Shown piece after piece: positions 1-15,100 of a DNA stretch of 64,000 bases. Where the stretch lies: positions 30,027,478 through 30,091,477 of the forward strand of contig JAGTTD010000015.1 in assembly GCA_018398585.1 (NCBI GenBank), written 5' to 3'. This DNA is from Simmondsia chinensis (lineage: Eukaryota; Streptophyta; Magnoliopsida; Caryophyllales; Simmondsiaceae). A program made the translations under genes and the position numbers. The first letter of the stretch is position 1, and the number at the start of each line of letters is the position of its first letter. Below the pieces are notes generated by a model. That model saw only the letters and a program-made list of their open reading frames with translations. It ran no database searches and was not told where the DNA came from.

Positions 1-166
1 ATGTTGTAGAAGCAAACCCATAACATAATTCCGAAAGGGCCTTAAACAAATTGGGCGCTTCAAGCAATTGCTTGGATTACCTAGGGTCTTAACCGGCCCC
101 GACAGGGGCATTGATGCTTATCTCTTCTTCCATGTCTTACCATTCTTATATGTTCACACTTGATAG

Positions 167-3100
167 GTTGTTGCAAACTTATCCAAAATATATCCAAAGG
201 ACACGGAAGCACCTGCTGGCGGAGAAGATGACATGACTAAGCTGTCATATTTGCATGAGCCTGGCGTTCTGCAGAATATGGGAACACGATATGCTCTTAA
301 TATAATCTACGTAAGTTTCGTATGCATTTAGTTGCGGTTCAAAAATTTATATACAATCTTGTGAGAGAAAATCATCAATTGCTGCAGCTGTGGACGGCTC
401 TGTTATAATACCATATCCTACTCTTTGACATAATGGCAGACATACACTGGAAATATCCTTATTGCTGTCAATCCATTTCAAAGACTGCCTCATTTATATG
501 ATACTCAAATGATGGGCCATTACAAGGGAGCACCACTTGGCGAGCTTAGTCCTCATGTTTTTGCAATTGCTGATGTAGCATACAGGCAATATCTTGTATC
601 CAACTTTTTCTTCCCATAGTTTAGCTAAGGGCTTGTTTGGTATCCTTTTCTGTTTCCTTTTTGGTTTTTGAGAAACTAAAAACCATATTTGTTGTCTAGT
701 TTTTGGTTTCTTATTTTCAGTTTGAGTTAACTGAAGTGGGAAACCAAAAAACTAGGAAAAAAAACCATTTTCAAATATTGATTTTTTGTTTTTCAAAAAT
801 CAAAACTGCAAAGAGAAAACGATACCAAAAGTCCCTAGATTTCTGCTAGATTGCATGCTGACTGTGTGTCTTGATCAGGGCCATGATCAATGAAGGGAAA
901 AGCAACTCCATTCTCGTGAGTGGTGAAAGTGGTGCCGGCAAGACTGAGACCACTAAAATGCTCATGCGCTACCTCGCCTATTTGGGGGGCCGTGCTGCAA
1001 CTGAAGGAAGGACTGTCGAGCAGCAAGTCTTGGAGGTAAAACAGGCATTTTACTGTTAATGTTTCATGTCAACCAGCCATTTCCAAGTGTTCAGGGTTTT
1101 ACTTTTAGGTTGTTACTGAGACAAACTAGTGGTATTGAGATTTATGTGGATGACTCATACGAGTTCTTCTGAATTGTCTCTCAATTTTGCTAACTGAATT
1201 CAACTAAGCAATTCTTTTGAATCTATTGTAGTCAAATCCTGTCCTGGAAGCTTTTGGCAATGCAAAAACAGTTCGCAATAACAATTCAAGGTGTGCCTCT
1301 GCCTTCTTATGCTCGGTGATTCTCAATTAACTATATCTAATTTTTATTTGACAATATCAAGAAACAGGAGACATAGTTTATTTAGTTCAGATGATGCGTG
1401 TATTCTAAATGGTTAAATGTGGTATTTCATTAGCTCAATAGAAGGAATGGGAGACAAGTTTTTCTTGGGGTGCAAGTTCTTTGTTTTTGTTTTTAATGGT
1501 TAATTATATTGTTTCATTAATCTTGCTTTCAGGTTTCATGCCATGGTTCAGTAAAAATGGCCTGGTTCCTAGAATATGGCGGTTTATGTAATTTGTCTTA
1601 TTTTGTTGGAGTGATAATCAAATGGCTACTTTCATTAATGAACTTGTGCTTTTATCCTCATTAAGCCAATGCTCTCTTGGTCTAGTGATGAGCGTTCTAA
1701 CACGGTTGAGGCCCTAGGATAATGTGGCTTAGGTTCAAATTCCCTCATCTTGAACCCTGCTTACCTACCAAAGATAATCTTCACTGGAATGGAAATATCT
1801 AACTATTATTGATTTCTAATAGCCTAAAGCAGAACATGCAAGCAGATATCGTTTAGATCCCAGCTTCTCATCTGTGTCATTCATATATTTCATCTATCTA
1901 GGAATGGGTGTAATTTTGCAAATCATTTTGAGTTTATTCTTCTAGATAATCTCATGATTGTGTTCTGCAGTCGTTTTGGTAAATTTGTTGAGATTCAGTT
2001 TGATAAACGTGGGAGAATATCCGGGGCTGCCATAAGAACGTACCTTCTTGAGAGATCTCGTGTTTGCCAAGTTTCAGATCCTGAGCGCAATTATCACTGC
2101 TTTTACCTTCTTTGTGCTGCGCCAAAGGAGGTGAGTTATGTATATTTGTCTTATTCATTTCCGACTTTCAAAATGCAAGCATGATTATTTCAGTTGAAGA
2201 ATTTCTATTGAACAGTTCCTCTGTATTGTCAGGAAATCGAGAAATACAAGCTTGGAAATCCTAGATCATTTCACTATCTTAATCAGTCAAATTGCTATGA
2301 ATTAGTCGGCATAAATGACACACAAGAATATCTAGCAACTAGGAGAGCCATGGACATTGTTGGAATAAGTAAACGAGAACAGGTGCACTTTAGTTTCTCT
2401 CTAAAACCTTCATTGTCTATGTTAAAGAGTACAAAATAATACTTCTTTGCCTGTTGTATTTTCTCTTGAAGGATGCAATTTTCAGAGTGGTGGCTGCAAT
2501 TCTTCATCTAGGTAACGTAGAATTTACAAAGGGTCAAGATGTCGATTCATCTGTGCCGAAGGATGATAAGTCTAAGTTCCATCTTCAAACAGTAGCGGAA
2601 CTTCTTATGTAAGACTATTTCTTCGATATGCTTGATCAAAAGAATTTGTTTCCTACTGATTGCTACAATACTTGATCTTATTTCTGATTCAGGTGTGATC
2701 TTAAAGGTCTGGAAGATGCTCTCTGCAAGCGTGTAATGATCACACCTGAAGAAGTCATAAAGAGAAGTCTTGACCCTGGGGCTGCAACCGTTAGCAGGGA
2801 TGGTTTAGCAAAGACAATATATTCTCGCTTGTTTGACTGGTATTGATTGCGATCTTCATTTTCTAACGCGACTTGCCTGAACATGTGTCTTAGCGATCAC
2901 AAATACAATGTTTATTTGTGGCTTCTGCATGCAGGTTGGTAAATAAGATTAACAACTCAATCGGACAAGATCCGAGCTCACAGTGTTTGATTGGAGTCCT
3001 TGACATCTATGGTTTTGAAAGCTTTAAGTCAAATAGGTAAATTTTGGCAAACTGATGGACTAGGATCTTTACTATGTTTGCCCTTGCAGCAATTTAGCAT

Positions 3101-6100
3101 TTTTAATCTGATTCCTGTGCAGCTTTGAGCAGTTTTGCATCAATTACACTAATGAAAAGCTGCAACAACATTTTAATCAGGTATGAGGTAATATCTCGAG
3201 GCTGAGGTAACATTGAAATTCCATTTTATTAATACATGTGTTGCTATGTCTACTGCAGCATGTTTTCAAGATGGAGCAAGAGGAATACACAAAGGAAGAA
3301 ATTGATTGGAGTTACATTGAATTTGTTGATAACAAAGATGTTTTGGATCTTCTTGAAAAGGTGCACCCGTTATTTTCATGCTACATGTATATTAATTCAT
3401 TGGTTTTATTTATTTATTTTTTCTTCACATGTGTATGTGTTCACCAACTTGTCTAGCTATCATAAATGAATCTCTTGAACTAGCTTAGATGTGGATGTCC
3501 CTGCAGCTTGAAAGAGAAAATCATATCATTACTGGAGGAAGTTCCTTTTGAAGAATGAGGTTCTATTATTCTTCTGTTGTTTACAGAACATAACTGCATT
3601 GGGTTGTAGGAAAGGTCATGAAATTGATTTCTCTGTTTCTCATCTATTGTATGCTTTCCCTCCGTACTCCATACAGTATGGGAGAAGAAAAAAAAGGAAA
3701 ATTTGAGAGACTTCCTTTTTGTAGGCCTGGAAATTAGTAGAGGTAATGAAGTCACATGACATCACTACTGGAGGTCAGATTTGGCTATTTTATGAGATTT
3801 TCCTATGTTATTAGTGTACTTTGAAGTGTATGAGTGTCATAATAGTGTTCGAGTATCCTTATCCAACACAGGTATTTTATGTTAGAATGAGAAGTCGAAT
3901 TAACTCTGCCGGTGTTTGGAAAGCTGCTATTATCCACTATTTTATTATTGCTTATGCCCAAAACTATATAACTGATATATTGTCTAGTCAAATGAACACC
4001 ACATCTAAGCAGAACTGATCTGTTGCTCATTTTGATATCATTGTGTCTTGAGAAGTTACATGAACTTCTGAGGTTGTTGATTGTTACATCAGTTAATCTT
4101 GTGCGGCAATGTTGCTTATTTAGCAAGTGGTAGTTGAAATAGGTTCTCGTTTGCACCAGTGTTCTTAAGGGGTCCAGTCAAGTAGCTATTCTTTGCCGCT
4201 GATGTTGCTTGTCTCTTATTGGCAGAAACCAGGGGGAATTATCGCACTTCTTGATGAAGCTTGGTAAGATGGTTTTTCTGTTTCCGATTACATCCTAGAT
4301 TTTCCTTTCTTCATGTGCAACTTTGTCTGGGGGCTCTGAATGTTCTATGAAGTTTTTGAGCTGTGTAGTTGATGAAGAGTCTAAACTTGCCTTGATGTGG
4401 CCTGATTATTTGTATTTTCTTCCTCCTTTTGACATTCTTTTCCAGTATGTTCCCGAAGTCAACTCATGAAACATTCTCGCAAAAGTTGTATCAGACTTTC
4501 AAAGCTCACAAACGCTTTGTCAAGCCAAAGTTATCTCGTACAGATTTCACTATCGCTCATTATGCAGGAGAGGTAAACTGGGATTCTTCTAATTATACCG
4601 GGAAAATTTTTGTTTCTTTGAGTAATTTTCACTAAGCATTTAATTTTCTTTGCAGGTTCAATATCAATCTGATCTATTCTTAGACAAAAACAAAGACTAT
4701 GTGGTTCCCGAACATCAAGACTTGTTGGGTGCTTCCAAATGTTCTTTTGTAGCTGGCCTTTTCCCTCCAATTGCAGAGGAGACAACCAAATCTTCTAAAT
4801 TCTCATCCATTGGTTCTCGTTTTAAGGTATTGTTTTTATTTGTTTCTTTCATCTTGCTTTGTAGATCAGGTCTTACTGGATCAGGTTTAAGCAACATTAA
4901 TCTTAGCAGTACAGGACCGGTCCTAAAAGCTTCAATGTCTAAAGCTGATATTTTGAAATGGGGCCTTTTGTATATAACATTTTCTTTAGCATAACAAATA
5001 TTAATTATATAAATTATAAAATATAAATTTAAGTATGTGCAAAATTAAGGACCTTATAAGTTGGGGGCCTGTAAAAGTTAGGTTGTTTGGGATCCAGACT
5101 TGATTAAGTGGCTCTTAATCTTTCCACTATGACTTAATCATCAATTTCTTCTTCACAGTTACAACTACAGCAACTGATGGAGACGCTCAACTCTACGAAA
5201 CCTCACTACATCAGATGCGTCAAGCCAAATAATCTCCTCAAACCTTCCATATTTGAGAATGCTAATGTCATGCAACAGCTACGTTGTGGTGTGAGTATAA
5301 TTTTAATGTGTTTTTATGTATCATCATTGATTTAGTTTTCCTTTTCACGTTAACCTTTATCTCTTTAGGGTGTTCTAGAGGCAATTAGGATCAGCATGGC
5401 TGGATACCCTACACGGAGGACATTTTTCGAGTTTATTAAGCGATTTAAAATTCTTGCCCCGGAGGCTGTACATGGGAAGTATGTACCATTTTCTATTAAC
5501 ATCCTGCAGCTATTTGTGCTTCTTTATTTTCATATAATTAAACTTTGCTGTTATATGCCTGCTTTATGACATAGCTATGACGAAAAGGCAGTATGCACAA
5601 AGATTTTGGAAAAGATGGGCCTGACAGGATATCAGGTTAGTATATGACTATCTTCAGTTGTCTTAATATGGTTGATTGTTTTTCTGTAGATGCTACCATT
5701 GGTATAAGCCCTCTCCCCATGAATCTTTTAGATCAGTATAATAAGGAAAAGTCATGACCGAATATCAAAGAAATAATGAGAACTTGACAAATTTTATAAA
5801 ATTCTAGCTCAATTTAGATGAAGAAGATCAATTTTATTAGTAATAAATTACGAATGTGAGACTTGAAATTCTAAGGACATTTGGGGAAAGAAGTTAAACT
5901 AGCCTGTTAGGTTTTTTATCTTCATCCTGAATTCAATTACATTTTGTTGAACTTAGCGGTTTCTTCTTCTTCAGTTTTACATTTGCAATATTTCAGTTAA
6001 ACAATTTTTAGTCCTCTTTCATTCATATCTTAGCCTCCCTGAATGTATTCCAAAATTTCTTACTGTTTCCAATTAATTATTTTACTGATGTACCGATGTA

Positions 6101-9100
6101 GCAACCCAGATCAAGCAACTTTCCCAAACAATGTCACTGGGGTGGCCCAATGTACGCCGAAAATCCTGGGAGATTGTTGTTGGGTGGACTTTGTAAATCA
6201 AATTGTAATGACGTGACAAAGGATCTCTGCTCATAGTTATATTCTGCTGAAAAACATACTGATGTCGATTATTCGATTCTCAAATCAAGAATGTAATTTC
6301 ATTCTCTATGACCATTGTGTTGCCAAATCCTAGTCTAAAACGTAAAAGAAATAAGTCAAATGGATATCAGTTTTGTGAGCTATATAAGGAGGTCATTCTT
6401 TGAGTTTCTGGTAACATTAGTCGAAAACTAAGATAATTTGTGTATGCATATTGGTGCCTATGTATGTCACGCATGTTTTGACATGCCAATGGTATTATAC
6501 ATTCAATGGATTGATTAACTATGCAGATAGGAAAAACAAAAGTTTTCTTAAGAGCTGGTCAAATGGCTGAGTTAGATTCACGCAGAGCAGAGAAACTCAG
6601 CAATGCAGCCAAGAAAATACAGAGGAAGATTCGAACTTATATTGCACGCAAACAGTTTCTTGCTTTGCGCATGGCAACTATCGATATTCAAACTTTATGG
6701 AGGGGTATGATTCTTGCCATCTTGAAAGCACAATATTCAATTTCTGCATCTTCTTTTTCATTTGGTGGTAATGACATGGCATCATATATGTGGCTAATCT
6801 TTCTTCCTTTCCTCAACTTACAGGAAGAATTGCTTGCAAATTGTATGAGAACATGAGAAGAGAGGCAGCTGCCTTAAAAATTCAGAAAAATTTGCGTAGA
6901 CACCTCTCTAGAAGGGCTTATACAAGCCTTCACTATTCAGCACTGGTCTTACAGACCGGCTCGCGATCAATGGCTGCTCGTAATCAGTTCAGACATAAAA
7001 GGCAAACAAAAGCAGGAACAATCATTCAGGTTCTCTTCTTTCCAGTTTTGAATTGTCTAAAAATTTCATTGTTTAAAGTATGCTCAACAATTGAGTTGAA
7101 TGATTGCAGGCTTGCTGGAGAAGTTACAAAGCATCTTCGTATTATAAGAAGCTCAAAAGGGCAACACTTGCTTCACAATGCCGATGGAGAGGACGGTTAG
7201 GTCGAAAAGAGCTGAGAAAACTGAAAATGGTATGTCTCTACTTTACTTTTAAGAGACCCTCAACAAGTTATCTTCTTTTGTACCTATCTTCCTCCGATCT
7301 TTAGGAGCGAGGCGGTCAGTCATAGTATGTTACATATGCTACGTGATGTTATACTTGTTTGCATGCACCTGTATGACTTTCAACGGAGAAAATGGATTCT
7401 TCTTTCTCATTTTAGTCTACTCCAGTTGAGCTGAATTTTATGATACACAAATGAACCTCTCTTTATGATGGAAATATGGAAATCTACACTTTTTATGTCA
7501 TTTTGTGGTTCCGTCTAGATTCACATTAGGAACTTGGTATCAATCACATTTACCTACTAATGACAGAAATTTCTGTCATGACACATAAATGGGTAAAAAT
7601 CGTGTTTGTTTCTTTGTCAATATTGATAGTCTACTGATGATCGTTCACGTTTTCTCAAAGGCCGCAAGAGAAACAGGTGCTCTCAAAGAAGCAAAGGATA
7701 AGCTCGAGAAAAAGGTTGAAGAACTCACATGGCGTCTCCAGTTCGAAAAACGTTTGAGGGTAATACACACGACATAAGCATTTCATGTACTTGTTAAGTT
7801 GTTATTTCCTTTGTCGTTGACATGCTAGCATCCAATATAATTCATATTTCCCAATCGAGGTTGATCATGTCTATGGTAAATTTATGCCTATTTTATTTTA
7901 AATTTCAAAAGAACTGTGGTTAATGTCTGATATGATTTTTAGAACAAGCTCCGATGAGATTTATGCTGATCCTTTTTCTTAAAACTTATATTATAGACGG
8001 ATCTGGAAGAATCAAAGGAACAGGAGATAGCAAAGTTGCAGCAGTCTCTGGAAGATATGCGGAAAAAAGTTGATGAGACAAACACACTGCTTGTTAAGGA
8101 GCGTGAGGTCGCTCAGAAGGCAATTGAAGAAGCAGCGGCTGCTGCTGTCAAAGAGACCCCGGTTCCTGTTGAGGATACAGAGAAAATTGAGAAACTAACT
8201 GCAGAAGTAGAGAATTTGAAGGTAATGTTGTTTCTCTATGGGCTATGATATTTCATTATTCGTTATATCCTAGCTGAAGTTGACCGAAGTCTTACCCTGT
8301 CTCATACATGAGAGTTGCTATCACGAGCTCATTGTTTTGTACATCACTAGACCTCTTGCAATTTATGTTGCTTTGCAACTCAAAAGATCGGAGGAATCAG
8401 GATATTTAAGGCCTGCTCGGTATTGTTTTTTGTTTGCAGTTTTGGTTTTTGAAAATCTGAAAGTTAGGTTTTGAAAATAGTTTTTTCTTATTTTTGATTT
8501 TCCATTTTCAGTTTTCAATTCAACTACGAAAAACTGAAAATAGAAGACCGAAAATAAGAGATAATCGTTTCCCAAATATGGTTTTTAGTTTCTAAGAGAC
8601 CATCACAGACAAAAAACGATACCAAACAAGCCCTTTAGTTTTTGTTGTATCCTCAGGAAACATCGGCATCCTCTTGTGTTAGTTGGTTAGCTAACTGGTT
8701 TCCTTGTTTTAGACCATCTGCACTGCTGAAATCAATTAAGGGCATCATTCTCCTACGCATAACCATCCTTATTTGCATTATGCAGGATTCATTGCAGTCA
8801 GAAAAAGAAAGGGCTGATGAGTGGGAAAGAAAGTACAAGGAAGCACACGAATCAAGTGAAGAGAAACGAAAGAAATTGGAGGAAACAGAAAGAAGAGTGC
8901 ATCAACTTCAAGAATCTCTCAATAGGTACTACTTAATGGCCTTTTAGATGTGATATATGTCATATTGCTGAGTTCATTATTGGTAGAGAATCTAGCTGGG
9001 CCTTGATGCATCTTTACGCTATGTTTGTTTTTGGTGAAACGCTTTTTCCGTTTTAATTCTATTGTTTCTTTGCATAACTTTAAAGTAATAACAAGAAATG

Positions 9101-12100
9101 TGGAAAATGTTTTCCTCCACTGAGGGTAATTGACTTTCCTTCAACGAAAGGGGAAAACCTTTTCCTTCATGGAGGGGAACACATTTTCTGTCATAATTTC
9201 GCATCATATACTTTGCTTTAACCTCAACTTGATCAAGTGTGAATCCTCAAACAAATTTATAAAATGAAAACATTTTCTTTAGAAACTTACATAAATAAAT
9301 CTGGCTGGTTGTGTAACATTGTGGAGATAAACTCTCTTTTCTATAGTACATTGTAGGTTTTCGTGGTTGATTTATTATCAACTTATTGTTTATCATTGTC
9401 CACCCTCAGCCCCCTTTACACCCAAAAAAATAAAGGAAAAAGAAAAGAAACAAAAGGCCTTATAATTTAAATGTAGAATAAAGAGGAGAAATTACTTGAA
9501 ATAAATCTTTGATATAAACAGTTGCTGGAATTTCTTTATGGTTGTTGCGGTGAACATAATAAAATTCTTGACATGTACGAATAGGCTCGATGAGAAGCTG
9601 ACCAACATAGAGTCGGAGAATAAAGTCCTTCGTCAACAGGCACTAACTATGGCGCAAAATAATAAGCTTTTGGCTGCACGCTCTAGATCACTAATGCAGG
9701 TAATCCTACATCGAGTAGGGCATTTTTGTTTATCATCATGTAGCATCTTCAAGTCTCAACATCTTATACGATTTTACTTTCTGTGACTACCTGCAGAGAA
9801 CCGAAAGCGCCAGACATTCGGTATTTCACTAAACCCTTCCTAGAATTATATTTGAATACAATGGTAAAGAATTACAACATTTCCCTAAATAAGGCCACCA
9901 ACATCTGGGAGACAGGGTAGATGAGCTTCGAACTCATGACCTCATGCTTGAATAGCAATGGGGAGGGTAAAACCCTTCACCTTCGGCTGCCTTCCTTGTT
10001 TGGGGCGGATATTGTTGCTAGTGAGGTGTGGTTAGCGGGTCGGATAGGGTAAACGTAGAAACACTTGCTACCAATATATGGTAGGTATGGGCATAACATT
10101 GTACCCAATCAGCCCCATACCAGCCGCTCCCTATCCTCACCAAATCCACCTCACACAATTCACCCGAATTCGTATTTAATTAATTTAAAAGAGAAAAGGA
10201 TATACATAATTTTTCTATCAAAATATGAGGCAGAATATAGTTTGATTGTAAAACATATTTTAAATAATGAGATAACCTTCAAGTACATAAATTGGGGCGC
10301 ATACCCAATGGGGTGGGTAACGGATATCCGTTGGATATCCGCAGGTAATGGAGCGGATATGGATATCGATACTTTATATCCATGGTGGGTAGTGGGATGT
10401 GGGTGCTGGGTACAAGTATGGAGGAGACAGCCCCTTTACTTTCCCCGCACCATTGCTATCGCTATGCTTGGGGTGGTAGCCTAACCACCACACCAAACTC
10501 AACAATTCGAATTATGCATGAATATGTTATGCCATGTTTTTACATTGATATACTAATCATGTATAGCAACGCATTAGGATCTGCGGAGCCCGTCCTTAAA
10601 CTCAAGGGATGGTGCTGAGATAGAGGGGAGAGCACAAAAGGCACTGAATGAGAAGCAGCAAGAGAACCAGGACTTGCTTATCCGATCTATCGCTCAGCAG
10701 CTGGGCTTTATGAAGGGGCGACCTATTGCAGCGTGTATCATATACAAATGCCTTCGGCATTGGAGATCGTTCGAGGTGGAGAAAACTAGCATTTTCGACC
10801 GCATAATACACACTATAGGCCATGCAATAGAGGTTAGAACTGCGGAACACGATTACCACATCATGCAGTACAATTTGTCTTTCCAATGAGAGCACCTTCT
10901 GAAATTAGTACCTATTATGTTGGGCTATAATAGAGGGTCCGGGACTGGGATTGTAGCGTACCACTGACCTGCAACGGGGGTGCAAGGGATGAAGGAAAAT
11001 ACATTACCACCATTAGGCCTGCTCAGGAAATTAGGGTCTTTTTATGTCCTGGCGTCTGTATAAAGACTTATGATCCCTCTGGTTATATTATCCTCTCCTT
11101 TCATTCAAATCATATTAGATTGCTTTTTCCTCTGCTCGTGATTTTTCCCTCAATTTAAAGCTTTTCTATGTAAATCTATGTTATTTTTTCTTCTCTTCTT
11201 AACTTCTTTCAGATCCATTATTTCGCATTTAAATCGAATTTAACTATTTGATATTTGCCTAACAGTACCTTGTAAATTCCAGGCTCAGGACAAGAATGAT
11301 GTTTTGGCATATTGGTTATCAAATACATCAGCTCTGTTGTTGCTCTTACAACGCACGTTGAAAGCGAGTGGTGCCGCTGGAATGACTCCACAGCGTCGAC
11401 GCTCTTCGTCAGCCAGCCTATTTGGAAGGATGACGCAGGTGAATTCCTATCTGGTTTCTACTTAAAACTTTGAAGTTGGTTTGTCTTGCTTTGGCTTACC
11501 CATTTATCGCATTTTGTCCTTTAAGAGCTTCCGTGGGATTCCAAAAGGTGTTGACATTTCTTCTGCTGATGGTGAACTCAACGGTAGCATAAATGGTTCC
11601 CTGACTCAGATCGAAGCCAAATACCCTGCCCTTCTTTTCAAACAGCAATTAACTGCGTATGTCGAAAAGATTTATGGAATGATCCGCGATAACTTGAAAA
11701 AGGAGATATCCCCTCAGCTGGGGTTGTGCATCCAGGTAATGCACTCACAAAGGGCCCCATCACTCTTAGCCTGAAAATATCATTTTTCGTGTTCTCGTGC
11801 GACTCTTGCACTCTGTTTGTTCTAATGAGAAACATTTTCCATCTTAATTCTATTGTTTCTTTGCATAACTTCATAGCAACAACCATAAATATAAAAAACA
11901 TTTTTCTCCATCGAGGGAAAGTTGACTTCCCCTGAACGAAATGGGAAAAAATATTCCTTCACGAAAGAGAAAATGTTGTCTTTCATAATCTCATGTCGTG
12001 TGCCGCACTTCAACCTCAGATAGGTTAAGTGTGAACCTAGCACAAATTTATAGAACGAATCCATTTTCTTTAGCTAGAAAAACAAATTAAAGAAAATTTT

Positions 12101-15100
12101 TAAATGAAATCTTTTTTGAAGAAAAAATTTCCATAAGGAAAATGTTTTCTAATGAACCTAACGGAGCGTTAGTTCTTAGGTTCCTTGTTCTATCATTGTC
12201 AATGAATTCAAAATGACATGTGATGCAGGCACCGAGAAAAGTGAGCTCGATGGCGGTCAATAGTCCCGCAGCTCACCAGTCATTGTTTGTTCACTGGAAA
12301 GAGATTGTACAGAGCTTAAACAATTACTTGACAATGATGAAAATGAATAATGTTAGTTGCTTCTCACTCTTACCTCTCCTTAATTTCATTTCATATGGAA
12401 TTATGGTTCACATAGTCTTTTCCTAAAAAAAACCAAAGAGGGCACCAACACGCCGTCACCGGATCCCATTAGAACTCCGAAGTTAAGCGTGCTTGGACGA
12501 GAGTAGTACCAGGATGGGTGACCTCCTGGGAAGTCCTCACCCTCAGGTTGGTTGCACTGGGAAACAGCCTCTCTTCAGGTTAACATCCTAAAGGGGGAAG
12601 GCCGAGTTCATTCGCGCCCCCCCCCCCCGACCCTGCAGGAGCCCTTGAGGCACTGGGCATGTTCCTTTTTATAGTCTTTTCCTAAAAAATACTTAAATTT
12701 AAAAAAAGTCAATATTTCCCAAGATGGTGTCCACATAGGCATATTTTGCCCTGTGGACAATAGTGATTTTGCCATGTCGACACCATTTTAGGAACTATTC
12801 TTTTCGAACTCTATAATGGGAATTTCTTTACTTTTATGCATTCTTTTGGGAAAGGACTTGTGTAGGTAGGCAATGCAATATTTGCTGGCTTGAGTTGTTT
12901 CGTTCGTTTTCTTCATGGTTCACATATACGAAAAATGTTCCTGACATATAAAATATTTGGTGCTAAAATTATTCCAAATTGTCGAGAGCTTTTTAAGTGA
13001 TGAGCACTTCAGAGAGATTGTCAATGATATAGGAAAGAATATTCTCATGTACTTCAGCTCCTTTACGAAAATTGTTTTAGTTATCCCTGTATATATCTAT
13101 CTTAGTTCACTCTGAATGGTTTTTAGGTCATTTTCCTCTTAGCTCTTCATGATTTTTCAATTATTTTAACTTTGTGGGGATCCTTTTCAATGCTAAATAT
13201 ATTATGAATTTGTTTATACTGCATAATACCGTTCTTGTTGGAGAAATAACAACCTATGCATGATATATTATAAATATATATATACGCATTACCAATAACT
13301 ACATTGCCCAAAAAAAAGGACCCATTTGCTAAACAAGCTTTAAACCCCCTAAAATCTCAGGACTGACCCTAAATATATGCTTATTTGTTGCGTCATTATA
13401 TAGTCTTTTGAAAGCTTTTCATGATGACTGTGTTTATAAAAATGGCATTTGCAGGTTCCTTCATTTCTAATTCGGAAAGTGTACACCCAAGTGTTGTCGT
13501 TTGTAAATGTGCAGTTGTTCAACAGGTTCGAAGCTGTAAATGAACTTCTATCTTTAATTCTTTTCAAGGTTTTTGTAATTAAATCTAATTTCATTATCCG
13601 GGCTGCTGGTTCAGTCTTCTGTTGAGACGGGAGTGCTGCTCGTTTAGCAATGCTGAATATGTGAAGGCTGGATTGGCTGAACTTGAAAATTGGTGCTATG
13701 ATGCAACCGAAGAGGTATCTTAGACATAGTTGCTTTTTGTGTATTATTATTGCTATTAGGTGTGTATATGAGCCAAGCTGAGCTCGAGTTTGACTAGCTT
13801 GAGGCTCGGCTTGTTAACATTTAGCTCGGCTCAAAGCTCACCGAATTTGGAAACTTTAGTTTCTAGCTCAGCTCATCAAAGGTTTGGGTTCAACTTGGCT
13901 CGGTTGAGCTCAGACCCAACCCTGCAAGAACTGAGCTAAGGTCACCTTATTTAAGCTCATTTAAGCTTGATATAGACTCGTTTATGCTCGATTTCGGCTC
14001 ATTTAGCCTCATACCTGTCTCAATTGGACATATTTAGCCTCACAAATTGTATCAAGATGGGCTCGTTTGAGCTTGAGCTTCACTAGGCTTGGGCTCAGCT
14101 TGTTAAGCTAAATGAGTCGGCTCCACTCAGCTTGAAGCTCAAAAAACAAGCTTGAGCGTTTCGAACTTTGTGTTTTTGTTTTCTCATTGAACCGTTCGGA
14201 ATGACAGTATGCAGGACCTGCTTGGGATGAGCTCAAGCACATCAGACAGGCTATTGGTTTCCTGGTACCATTTCAGATCTCATAATCTCTTCTCCCCATA
14301 TACATTATATATGTAAACTTTAACGTATTTTTTGATTCCACGATGTGGTTATTTCATTAATTATATTTATCTTAGCAAGCCAAAAAAAAAAAAAAAAAAG
14401 AGAGAGAAGAGAAATCAAAGTCTTGACACATTTTTTCTATATTTCAGGTCATTCATCAGAAGCCACAGAAGACCCTTGATGAAGTTAGCCATGACCTATG
14501 TCCTGTAAGCAATGCGTTTTGAAATCCATTTGAAGAACTTTTTGGTGCAGGTTTCTGTTTGTGAAACTAAAATTTAGGTTTTGAACACAAATTTCCCTAA
14601 TTTTTAGTTTTTTGTTTTCAGTTTTCTCTAAATTTGAGCGAAAATAGAAAATAGAAAAAAGGAAAAAAAGAAAAAATCATCTTCAAGTTAAGTTTTTAGT
14701 TTCTCAAAAACCAAAAACTACAAAGAGTATATGATACGAACCTCGTTGTATCTCTTTCACTCATTTTGCGCAACGGTGCCGCTCCCTTTTCATGCCTGCA
14801 GGTGCTTAGTATTCAACAACTTTACCGGATTAGTACCATGTATTGGGATGACAAGTATGGAACCCACAGCCTGTCTCTGGAAGTAAGTTTTTGAAATTTT
14901 TGGAATTATAAATAAAAAGCTACAACTGTATCTGGTTGATTTGGGATATATGTTTGACCATATTGTGAAATTATTGCTTTCAGAATTACTTTTTCCAGAA
15001 TCAATTTGAGGGCATTTTTACCTTAAACATCTTAAATTTTGCTTCTAATTGCTTTAAAGAAGAAATATTATTTCCCAACTCTCTAAAGTGGAAAAATAGA

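Noticed and set aside
10065..10484. 139-codon open frame in a myosin intron
   Set aside because: It falls entirely in a low-complexity word repeat and has no protein-like features.
12431..12545. Genuine 5S rRNA gene
   Set aside because: The 5' ~25 nt do not match plant 5S, copies are single and dispersed, carry mutations, and have target duplications that include a non-5S body.
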